DNA from: an uncultured Prevotella sp.
Lineage (GTDB): Bacteria > Bacteroidota > Bacteroidia > Bacteroidales > Bacteroidaceae
Length of the DNA: 8,672 nt
Direction: 5' to 3'
Assembly (NCBI GenBank): GCA_900770845.1
Contig: CAAGLS010000013.1
Span: forward strand, 1 to 8,672
Positions 1-6,788 of this stretch are shown here, piece after piece. Every line of letters starts with the position of its first letter. The stretch's first letter is position 1. Made by a program: the position numbers and the translations under genes. A model generated the notes under the pieces. It had not been told where the DNA came from, did not search any database, and saw nothing but the letters and a program-made list of their open reading frames with translations.

Positions 1-1884
1 AGCGCCGTGTCGCAGGCCACCGTCAACAGACTCACGGGAAAGGCAGCCGGCGGCATGATGCACTCCGCCTTTTTCGGCCAAGTCATCATCCTCTTGGTGT
101 TCACCCCCATCCTGTTCCTATCGGGCGTGAGCGGCAAGATGTTCCAGCCCATGGCCTTCACCTTCGCCTACGCCTTGGCCGGCGCCATACTGCTCTGCCT
201 GACCTACGTGCCGATGATGACAGCGGTGCTCAACGGCCCCACGGTGAGCCGGTGGCGCTGGCTGCAAAAAGCCGAGCACCAGACCGTGAGACTGAGCCGC
301 CTCATCATGCGCATCGTCTACACCCTCTACCAACCCGCCCTGCGCTTCTCGCTCAAGCACAAGACGACGGTGATCAGCCTCACGCTGGCCGTCTTCACCG
401 CCACGGCGGTGATGTTCCAGCGCATGGGCGGCGAGTTCATTCCCAGCCTCGACGAGGGCGACATCGCCTTCCAGCTGTTCCTGCGTCCGGGAAGCTCGCT
501 CTCGGAGACCATCGAGCGGGAGACCGAGGTGGAGCGCGTGCTGCTCAACGAGTTTCCCGAGGTGAAGACCGTGTGCGGGCGCATAGGCGTCTCGGCGGTA
601 CCCAACGACCCGATGGGCATGGACTTCACCGACAGCTTCATCATCTTGGAGAAGGACAAGAGCAAGTGGAAGACTGCAAAGGACAAGAAGGAGCTCTTGG
701 CCAAGATCGAGGCCCGCCTGGCCAAGATACCCGGCATCACCTGCGCCTTCAGCCAGCCGGTGGAGCTCCGCACCAACGAGCTGATGACGGGAATCAGAGA
801 GGACGTGGCCGTGAAGGTGTACGGCGAGAACCTCGATACGCTCAATGCCATCGGCCACCGGCTCGAACACATCATCCAGGAGATTCCCGGGGCCCGGGAC
901 GTGGCCATGGAGCGCACGTCGGGACTGCCCCAGATCACGGTGAAATACGACCGGGCAAAGCTGGCCCAATACGGTCTGGACGTGGAGAAGCTCAACCAGT
1001 ACATCAGCACAGCCTTCGCCGGCGGCTATGCCGGTGAGGTGTTTGAGGGCGAGAAGCGCTTCTCGTTGGTACTGCGCCTCAACGAAGCCAACCGCAGGAG
1101 CATCAACGACATCCGCGACCTGCTCGTGGACCTCCCCAGCGGGCAGCAGCTGCCCATGAGCGAGTTGGCCTCCATAAGCTACGAGCCAGCCCCCATGCAG
1201 ATTTCGCGCGACGGAGCCTCGCGCCGCGTCTATGTGGGACTCAACGCCCGCGGCCGCGACGTGGCCTCTGTGGTGGCCGACATCGACAAGGCCATCCAGC
1301 AGAAGCTCTCGCTGCCCTCGGGCTACCGCATCACCTACGACGGCTCGTTCAAGAACCTCAAGGAGGCCACCTCGCGCATGGCGGTGGTCGTGCCTGTGGC
1401 CCTCATCATCATCTTCCTGCTGCTCTATTTCGCACTGAAATCAGTTGTCGAGGCCCTGATGATCTATGTGGCCGTGCCTCTGGCCACCCTCGGCGGCGTG
1501 ATAGCCCTCGTGGTGCGCGACATGCCCTTCAGCATCTCGGCGGGCGTGGGCTTCATCGTGCTGAGCGGCGTGGCGGTGCTCAACGGACTGGTGCTCATCA
1601 ACCGGTTCAACGCCTTGGAGGAAGAGGGTATGACCAACATAGCGCGCCGCATCTACCGCGGCACCCACGAGCGACTGCGCCCCATCATGCTCACGGCCGC
1701 CGCGGCCATGCTCGGCTTCCTCCCCATGGCGGTGAGCGCGTCGGCCGGCGCCGAGGTGCAGCGTCCCTTGGCCACGGTGGTCATCGGCGGCCTCTTCACC
1801 TCCACCATGCTCACCCTCGTGCTTCTGCCCGTGCTGTATGCCATCATCAAGCGGCGGGCCAGCAAAAGACAACCATCCAAATAG
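1..1884 (+). CDS. czcA: Heavy-metal efflux RND pump, CzcA/CusA family, C-terminal part (5'-truncated)
   Basis: This is the inner-membrane, proton-driven subunit of a tripartite metal exporter. The frame is open to base 1, and the GTG at 7 is an internal valine, not a start. The 627 residues seen are the C-terminal part of a protein that is usually about 1,030-1,050 residues long, so roughly 400 are missing. Numbering from base 1, helices corresponding to TM5-TM7 lie near residues 24-42, 52-76 and 124-140. The family motif GGEFIPSLDEGD follows at 143-154, and then the second large periplasmic domain. TM8-TM12 lie near 460-480, 482-505, 511-537, 560-580 and 589-613. TM4, with the acidic proton-relay and metal residues, lies outside the window. 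By remembered alignment, positions matching the three CusA copper methionines are Glu260, Tyr343 and about Met399, which favours divalent ions (Zn, Co, Cd, Ni) over Cu/Ag; this is inference. The stop codon is TAG at 1882-1884. The outer-membrane factor gene follows after 30 bp. Confidence 0.93.
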   Translation, partial: SAVSQATVNRLTGKAAGGMMHSAFFGQVIILLVFTPILFLSGVSGKMFQPMAFTFAYALAGAILLCLTYVPMMTAVLNGPTVSRWRWLQKAEHQTVRLSRLIMRIVYTLYQPALRFSLKHKTTVISLTLAVFTATAVMFQRMGGEFIPSLDEGDIAFQLFLRPGSSLSETIERETEVERVLLNEFPEVKTVCGRIGVSAVPNDPMGMDFTDSFIILEKDKSKWKTAKDKKELLAKIEARLAKIPGITCAFSQPVELRTNELMTGIREDVAVKVYGENLDTLNAIGHRLEHIIQEIPGARDVAMERTSGLPQITVKYDRAKLAQYGLDVEKLNQYISTAFAGGYAGEVFEGEKRFSLVLRLNEANRRSINDIRDLLVDLPSGQQLPMSELASISYEPAPMQISRDGASRRVYVGLNARGRDVASVVADIDKAIQQKLSLPSGYRITYDGSFKNLKEATSRMAVVVPVALIIIFLLLYFALKSVVEALMIYVAVPLATLGGVIALVVRDMPFSISAGVGFIVLSGVAVLNGLVLINRFNALEEEGMTNIARRIYRGTHERLRPIMLTAAAAMLGFLPMAVSASAGAEVQRPLATVVIGGLFTSTMLTLVLLPVLYAIIKRRASKRQPSK

Positions 1885-1914
1885 CCATCAACATCCCCAA
1901 CAAGACAAAAAAAT

Positions 1915-3087
1915 ATGAGAAAGATAATTTCCGCCATGGCAATCATGGCATCTGCCCTACCCCTCATGGCGCAGCAGCACATCACCCTCGACGCAGCCGT
2001 GGGCAAGGCTTTGCGCGACTATCCCTCCATCCGTGCGAGCCAACTGCAGGCCCAGAGCGCAGCGGCACTCTCCAAGTCGGTCTCGGCCTTAGGCGACATG
2101 GAACTGAGCGGTGGCGGCGAGGAGATAGGCCACAACAACGACGCCGTGTACACCCTGGCCCGGCTGCGCCAGAACATCGACCCCTTTGGGGCGGCCGGCA
2201 CGCGCCGCCGCCTCAAGGCACAAGCCTCGGTGGCCGAGGCCGAGACCGCGGTGGTGAAAAGGGACCTGGCCCGACAGGTGTGCGCAGACTTCATCAACGA
2301 CTATGCCGCCCGCCTGCGCTATGAGAACATGCTGCGCATGGACTCGCTCTATGCCGACTTCTCGAAGGTGGCCAAGCTGAGATACGAGACCCAGGCCGTC
2401 GCGCTTCTCGAATACCAGACCGCCCTCAACAAGAGCCAACAGGTCAGCCTGGCCCTGGCCGAGGCAAGGAAAGACCTCAACACGGCCCATCTGAACCTCA
2501 GCCGGTGGCTCTCGGCCGACACCCTCTACGCTGCCGAGTCTCCCGATGACAGCCCTCTCGCCACAACCCTGCTTCCACAAGGCGAGCACCCCAACGTGGC
2601 ACTTGGCCGACAGGTTGTGAGCCTCTCACAGGCTGCGGTGGCGGAGGCCAAGTCGCAGCGGTTGCCCAAGTTGTTTGTAGAGGCGGGCATGCAGCGCATA
2701 GGAAGCCGGAATGGCTTCTATGCCTGGCAGGTGGGCCTGAGCATCCCCATCGCCTTTGGCTCCACCCGCGCCGCCGTGAGGGCCGCCCAGCTCTCCACAG
2801 AGCGGGCCATGGCCGAGGCCGAGGCCACCACACGAAACCTCGCCAACAAGAAAGCCACCCTGCAAGCCGAGTATGACAAATGTCGGGAGAGCGTGGCCTA
2901 CTACCAGAGCCACGCCCTGCCCTTGGCAAGGGAACAGCAGCGCATGGCCGCACTCTCCTACCGGGAGGGCAGCATTGGCTATCTCGACTTCATACAGAGC
3001 ATGAACGACGCCCTCGCCACGGAGATGAACTACGTGGACACCTACACCCGTATGCTCGAATCCAAGTATAACCTGATTTATTATTAA
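1915..3087 (+). CDS. czcC: TolC-family outer-membrane factor of the metal efflux system (CzcC/CusC-like)
   Basis: This is the outer-membrane channel that the pump and adaptor dock to, giving a continuous exit duct. The 390-residue protein begins with a signal peptide: Arg-Lys at 2-3, a hydrophobic core, and likely cleavage after Ala19 in LMA|QQ. No lipobox cysteine is present, so unlike many proteobacterial relatives it is not a lipoprotein. The mature protein shows two outer-membrane-efflux-protein repeats, roughly 22-200 and 210-390. Both are rich in long Ala/Gln/Glu/Arg helices expected to form the periplasmic tunnel. The second repeat contains SQAAVAEAKSQRLPKL and a C-terminal YREGSIGYLDFIQ stretch typical of the family's 'Y..G...YLD' signature. 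The ATG at 1915 is chosen because it gives a complete signal peptide. It is preceded by an A-rich stretch (AAAAAAAT) with no clear Shine-Dalgarno sequence, as is common in Bacteroidota. The gene lies 30 bp after the pump gene and 21 bp before the adaptor gene, implying co-transcription. Confidence 0.9.
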   Translation: MRKIISAMAIMASALPLMAQQHITLDAAVGKALRDYPSIRASQLQAQSAAALSKSVSALGDMELSGGGEEIGHNNDAVYTLARLRQNIDPFGAAGTRRRLKAQASVAEAETAVVKRDLARQVCADFINDYAARLRYENMLRMDSLYADFSKVAKLRYETQAVALLEYQTALNKSQQVSLALAEARKDLNTAHLNLSRWLSADTLYAAESPDDSPLATTLLPQGEHPNVALGRQVVSLSQAAVAEAKSQRLPKLFVEAGMQRIGSRNGFYAWQVGLSIPIAFGSTRAAVRAAQLSTERAMAEAEATTRNLANKKATLQAEYDKCRESVAYYQSHALPLAREQQRMAALSYREGSIGYLDFIQSMNDALATEMNYVDTYTRMLESKYNLIYY

Positions 3088-3108
3088 CCATCCATCAACA
3101 ACATCACA

Positions 3109-4254
3109 ATGAAAACAAGCATATTTTCCCTTCTCATCGGCATGGCGGCGCTCATGTCGTGCAGCAGCCAACCCAACAACAACACTCCCGCACAGCCCGA
3201 AGCAGCCGCAGCAGAGACCTTCGCCTTAGACAGCAAGGCCGCGGAGCAGGAACACATCACCTACGGAAAAGCCAGCATGCAGACCTTCACCGACATCGTC
3301 AAGGCCAATGGCTCAATGAAGGTCTTGCCCCAGAGCGAGGCCAGCGTGGCATCGCCCATCGGCGCCAACGTGAAGCGCATCCTCGTGGTGGAGGGACAGC
3401 GGGTGGGGCGCGGCCAGACGCTCGCCCTCGTCAGCCATCCCGACCTGCTCGACCTACAAGGCCGCTACTTGGCGGCAAGCAGCAGGATGGAGTATGTGGC
3501 CAAGGAATACCAGCGGCAAAAGACGCTCTATGCGTCGAAAGTCGGGTCGGGCAAGGACTTCCAGCTCATCAGTTCCGAATATCGTCAACTGCAGGCCGAG
3601 CTGAACGTGACGGGTCGCCAGCTCTCGCTCTTTGGCATCAGCCTGAGTGCAGTGAGGGCAGGGCGCACGGTGGCCGCCATCGCCATCAAGAGTCCCATCG
3701 CCGGAACGGTGGAGACGGTGGCCGCCACGGTAGGCCAATACGCCGACCCGCAGTCGTCGCTCTTCACCATCGTCAACACAGACAACATCTACGCCGACGT
3801 GCTGGTCTTTGAGAACGACCTGGGCAAGGTGAAGGCCGGCAGCGAGGTGGAGTTGGCCTCGAAGTCATCCCCGGGAAAGTACACGGGGAAAGTGGTGTCG
3901 GTGGGCAACATGTTCGACAGCAACACGCGCGCCGTCCATGTGCGTGTGGCCATCACGTCGGGGCGCGACCGTCTTGTGCCAGGCTCATACGTCACAGCGA
4001 CGATACGCTCTGGCGGAACGCAACGGCTCGCCGTCAGCCAGGACGCCATCGCCACGGACGGCGACCGCCACTACGTGTTCATCGCCAAGAAGGACGGCGG
4101 CCGCATGGTGTTCACGCCCCGCGAGGTGCGTACCGGCCAGAGTGCCAACGGTTTCGCGGAGATTGTCTCCGGCCTCAACGCCTCAGAGACCATCGCCCAA
4201 ACGGGTGCCTACACGCTGATGTCGGAATGGAAGAAGGCTGACGCCGAGCAATGA
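3109..4254 (+). CDS. czcB: Periplasmic adaptor subunit (HlyD/CzcB-type membrane fusion lipoprotein) of the metal RND system
   Basis: This adaptor joins the inner-membrane pump to the outer-membrane channel and may pass metal to the pump. It has 381 residues. The N-terminus is a lipoprotein signal with lipobox LMSC and lipidated Cys18, followed by a Ser/Gln/Asn/Pro/Ala-rich linker. No acidic cluster follows the cysteine, so there is no obvious Bacteroidota surface-export signal and a periplasm-facing anchor is expected. The two halves of the lipoyl-like domain lie near residues 78-110 (ASPIGANVKRI, then VVEGQRV.RGQ.L) and 190-224 (IKSPIAGTVETV). Between them, about 112-182, is a helical hairpin (LQGRYLAASSRMEYVAKEYQ and onward) for docking to the channel. 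A beta-barrel follows near 225-298 (VGNMFDSNTRAVHVRV), then the membrane-proximal domain to the end. There is no His- or Met-rich metal-binding extension. The ATG at 3109 is supported by the signal peptide; no clear Shine-Dalgarno sequence precedes it. It is the last gene before the terminator-like hairpin. Confidence 0.9.
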   Translation: MKTSIFSLLIGMAALMSCSSQPNNNTPAQPEAAAAETFALDSKAAEQEHITYGKASMQTFTDIVKANGSMKVLPQSEASVASPIGANVKRILVVEGQRVGRGQTLALVSHPDLLDLQGRYLAASSRMEYVAKEYQRQKTLYASKVGSGKDFQLISSEYRQLQAELNVTGRQLSLFGISLSAVRAGRTVAAIAIKSPIAGTVETVAATVGQYADPQSSLFTIVNTDNIYADVLVFENDLGKVKAGSEVELASKSSPGKYTGKVVSVGNMFDSNTRAVHVRVAITSGRDRLVPGSYVTATIRSGGTQRLAVSQDAIATDGDRHYVFIAKKDGGRMVFTPREVRTGQSANGFAEIVSGLNASETIAQTGAYTLMSEWKKADAEQ

Positions 4255-4318
4255 ACACCCTTAGGAACGGTATTGAAAATCACCAAACAAGCATCAAGAG
4301 AGAGAACGCTACGAATCG

Positions 4319-4354
4319 AAAAGGGGAGAAGACCCATGGGTCTTCTCCCCTTTT
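4319..4354. terminator. Terminator-like perfect hairpin at the centre of symmetry
   Basis: AAAA, then a GGGGAGAAGACC arm, a CATG loop, the complementary GGTCTTCTCCCC arm, then TTTT. The GC-rich 12-bp stem with a T tract after it and an A tract before it fits an intrinsic terminator that could work in both directions, about 65 bp after the adaptor stop codon. The bases between the stop and the hairpin (4255-4318) hold no recognisable gene or site. Because the whole window is mirrored, I cannot tell how much of the right arm of this hairpin is native. A short natural terminator palindrome is plausible here and could have seeded the fold-back, but the left arm could equally have become a hairpin only because of the artefact. 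Confidence 0.55.
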
Positions 4355-4418
4355 CGATTCGTAGCGTTCTCTCTCTTGATGCTTGTTTGGTGATTTTCAA
4401 TACCGTTCCTAAGGGTGT

Positions 4419-5564
4419 TCATTGCTCGGCGTCAGCCTTCTTCCATTCCGACATCAGCGTGTAGGCACCCGTTTGGGCGATGGTCTCTGAGGCGTTGAGG
4501 CCGGAGACAATCTCCGCGAAACCGTTGGCACTCTGGCCGGTACGCACCTCGCGGGGCGTGAACACCATGCGGCCGCCGTCCTTCTTGGCGATGAACACGT
4601 AGTGGCGGTCGCCGTCCGTGGCGATGGCGTCCTGGCTGACGGCGAGCCGTTGCGTTCCGCCAGAGCGTATCGTCGCTGTGACGTATGAGCCTGGCACAAG
4701 ACGGTCGCGCCCCGACGTGATGGCCACACGCACATGGACGGCGCGCGTGTTGCTGTCGAACATGTTGCCCACCGACACCACTTTCCCCGTGTACTTTCCC
4801 GGGGATGACTTCGAGGCCAACTCCACCTCGCTGCCGGCCTTCACCTTGCCCAGGTCGTTCTCAAAGACCAGCACGTCGGCGTAGATGTTGTCTGTGTTGA
4901 CGATGGTGAAGAGCGACGACTGCGGGTCGGCGTATTGGCCTACCGTGGCGGCCACCGTCTCCACCGTTCCGGCGATGGGACTCTTGATGGCGATGGCGGC
5001 CACCGTGCGCCCTGCCCTCACTGCACTCAGGCTGATGCCAAAGAGCGAGAGCTGGCGACCCGTCACGTTCAGCTCGGCCTGCAGTTGACGATATTCGGAA
5101 CTGATGAGCTGGAAGTCCTTGCCCGACCCGACTTTCGACGCATAGAGCGTCTTTTGCCGCTGGTATTCCTTGGCCACATACTCCATCCTGCTGCTTGCCG
5201 CCAAGTAGCGGCCTTGTAGGTCGAGCAGGTCGGGATGGCTGACGAGGGCGAGCGTCTGGCCGCGCCCCACCCGCTGTCCCTCCACCACGAGGATGCGCTT
5301 CACGTTGGCGCCGATGGGCGATGCCACGCTGGCCTCGCTCTGGGGCAAGACCTTCATTGAGCCATTGGCCTTGACGATGTCGGTGAAGGTCTGCATGCTG
5401 GCTTTTCCGTAGGTGATGTGTTCCTGCTCCGCGGCCTTGCTGTCTAAGGCGAAGGTCTCTGCTGCGGCTGCTTCGGGCTGTGCGGGAGTGTTGTTGTTGG
5501 GTTGGCTGCTGCACGACATGAGCGCCGCCATGCCGATGAGAAGGGAAAATATGCTTGTTTTCAT
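4419..5564 (-). CDS. czcB: Mirror copy of the periplasmic adaptor lipoprotein (HlyD/CzcB-type)
   Basis: The 381-residue protein is identical to the adaptor encoded at 3109-4254, with the same lipobox LMSC at residues 15-18, lipoyl-like halves, helical hairpin and beta-barrel. It ends 164 bp from the stop codon of its twin, facing it across the central hairpin. Since the DNA is also identical, including the leader, it carries no independent evidence of being a second gene. The reading frame and function call are secure as sequence. Its existence as a separate locus in the organism is doubtful. Confidence 0.8.
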   Translation of the reverse strand: MKTSIFSLLIGMAALMSCSSQPNNNTPAQPEAAAAETFALDSKAAEQEHITYGKASMQTFTDIVKANGSMKVLPQSEASVASPIGANVKRILVVEGQRVGRGQTLALVSHPDLLDLQGRYLAASSRMEYVAKEYQRQKTLYASKVGSGKDFQLISSEYRQLQAELNVTGRQLSLFGISLSAVRAGRTVAAIAIKSPIAGTVETVAATVGQYADPQSSLFTIVNTDNIYADVLVFENDLGKVKAGSEVELASKSSPGKYTGKVVSVGNMFDSNTRAVHVRVAITSGRDRLVPGSYVTATIRSGGTQRLAVSQDAIATDGDRHYVFIAKKDGGRMVFTPREVRTGQSANGFAEIVSGLNASETIAQTGAYTLMSEWKKADAEQ

Positions 5565-5585
5565 TGTGATGTTGTTGATGGATGG

Positions 5586-6758
5586 TTAATAATAAATCAG
5601 GTTATACTTGGATTCGAGCATACGGGTGTAGGTGTCCACGTAGTTCATCTCCGTGGCGAGGGCGTCGTTCATGCTCTGTATGAAGTCGAGATAGCCAATG
5701 CTGCCCTCCCGGTAGGAGAGTGCGGCCATGCGCTGCTGTTCCCTTGCCAAGGGCAGGGCGTGGCTCTGGTAGTAGGCCACGCTCTCCCGACATTTGTCAT
5801 ACTCGGCTTGCAGGGTGGCTTTCTTGTTGGCGAGGTTTCGTGTGGTGGCCTCGGCCTCGGCCATGGCCCGCTCTGTGGAGAGCTGGGCGGCCCTCACGGC
5901 GGCGCGGGTGGAGCCAAAGGCGATGGGGATGCTCAGGCCCACCTGCCAGGCATAGAAGCCATTCCGGCTTCCTATGCGCTGCATGCCCGCCTCTACAAAC
6001 AACTTGGGCAACCGCTGCGACTTGGCCTCCGCCACCGCAGCCTGTGAGAGGCTCACAACCTGTCGGCCAAGTGCCACGTTGGGGTGCTCGCCTTGTGGAA
6101 GCAGGGTTGTGGCGAGAGGGCTGTCATCGGGAGACTCGGCAGCGTAGAGGGTGTCGGCCGAGAGCCACCGGCTGAGGTTCAGATGGGCCGTGTTGAGGTC
6201 TTTCCTTGCCTCGGCCAGGGCCAGGCTGACCTGTTGGCTCTTGTTGAGGGCGGTCTGGTATTCGAGAAGCGCGACGGCCTGGGTCTCGTATCTCAGCTTG
6301 GCCACCTTCGAGAAGTCGGCATAGAGCGAGTCCATGCGCAGCATGTTCTCATAGCGCAGGCGGGCGGCATAGTCGTTGATGAAGTCTGCGCACACCTGTC
6401 GGGCCAGGTCCCTTTTCACCACCGCGGTCTCGGCCTCGGCCACCGAGGCTTGTGCCTTGAGGCGGCGGCGCGTGCCGGCCGCCCCAAAGGGGTCGATGTT
6501 CTGGCGCAGCCGGGCCAGGGTGTACACGGCGTCGTTGTTGTGGCCTATCTCCTCGCCGCCACCGCTCAGTTCCATGTCGCCTAAGGCCGAGACCGACTTG
6601 GAGAGTGCCGCTGCGCTCTGGGCCTGCAGTTGGCTCGCACGGATGGAGGGATAGTCGCGCAAAGCCTTGCCCACGGCTGCGTCGAGGGTGATGTGCTGCT
6701 GCGCCATGAGGGGTAGGGCAGATGCCATGATTGCCATGGCGGAAATTATCTTTCTCAT
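5586..6758 (-). CDS. czcC: Mirror copy of the TolC-family outer-membrane factor (CzcC/CusC-like)
   Basis: The 390-residue protein is identical to the one at 1915-3087: signal peptide with likely cleavage after Ala19, two outer-membrane-efflux-protein repeats and the YREGSIGYLD signature near the C-terminus. The 21-bp gap to the adaptor gene and the A-rich leader are also identical to the left half. Function follows from the family (export channel of a tripartite metal pump). The copy is most likely the same locus read on the other strand. Confidence 0.8.
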   Translation of the reverse strand: MRKIISAMAIMASALPLMAQQHITLDAAVGKALRDYPSIRASQLQAQSAAALSKSVSALGDMELSGGGEEIGHNNDAVYTLARLRQNIDPFGAAGTRRRLKAQASVAEAETAVVKRDLARQVCADFINDYAARLRYENMLRMDSLYADFSKVAKLRYETQAVALLEYQTALNKSQQVSLALAEARKDLNTAHLNLSRWLSADTLYAAESPDDSPLATTLLPQGEHPNVALGRQVVSLSQAAVAEAKSQRLPKLFVEAGMQRIGSRNGFYAWQVGLSIPIAFGSTRAAVRAAQLSTERAMAEAEATTRNLANKKATLQAEYDKCRESVAYYQSHALPLAREQQRMAALSYREGSIGYLDFIQSMNDALATEMNYVDTYTRMLESKYNLIYY

Positions 6759-6788
6759 ATTTTTTTGTCTTGTTGGGGATGTTGATGG

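Noticed and set aside
118..1037. Long overlapping frames of 227-283 codons on both strands inside the pump gene, and their mirrors at 7636-8555
   Set aside because: They are shadows of the high G/C third-position bias. Their translations are low-complexity (His/Arg/Gly- or Ser/Arg-rich) with no family resemblance, while the pump frame matches the RND family throughout.
2089..3171. Antisense frames of 151-181 codons over the channel gene, and their mirrors at 5502-6584
   Set aside because: They overlap a well-supported gene for their whole length and have shadow-type composition. One also runs across the channel-adaptor gap, as a chance frame would.
4255..4418. A telomere-resolution site of a linear replicon, since hairpin telomeres give perfect palindromes on replication
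   Set aside because: The palindrome extends through ordinary efflux genes to both window ends. There is no protelomerase gene, no phage or plasmid gene, and no telomere-like repeat. The central stem reads more simply as a terminator.
4209..4464. Two 63-residue reading frames (4273-4464 on +, 4209-4400 on -) that cross the centre and encode the same protein on both strands
   Set aside because: They exist only because the axis joins a strand to its own complement. Each runs into the antisense of the adaptor gene, and neither shows a signal peptide or a domain. They should vanish once the palindrome is resolved.
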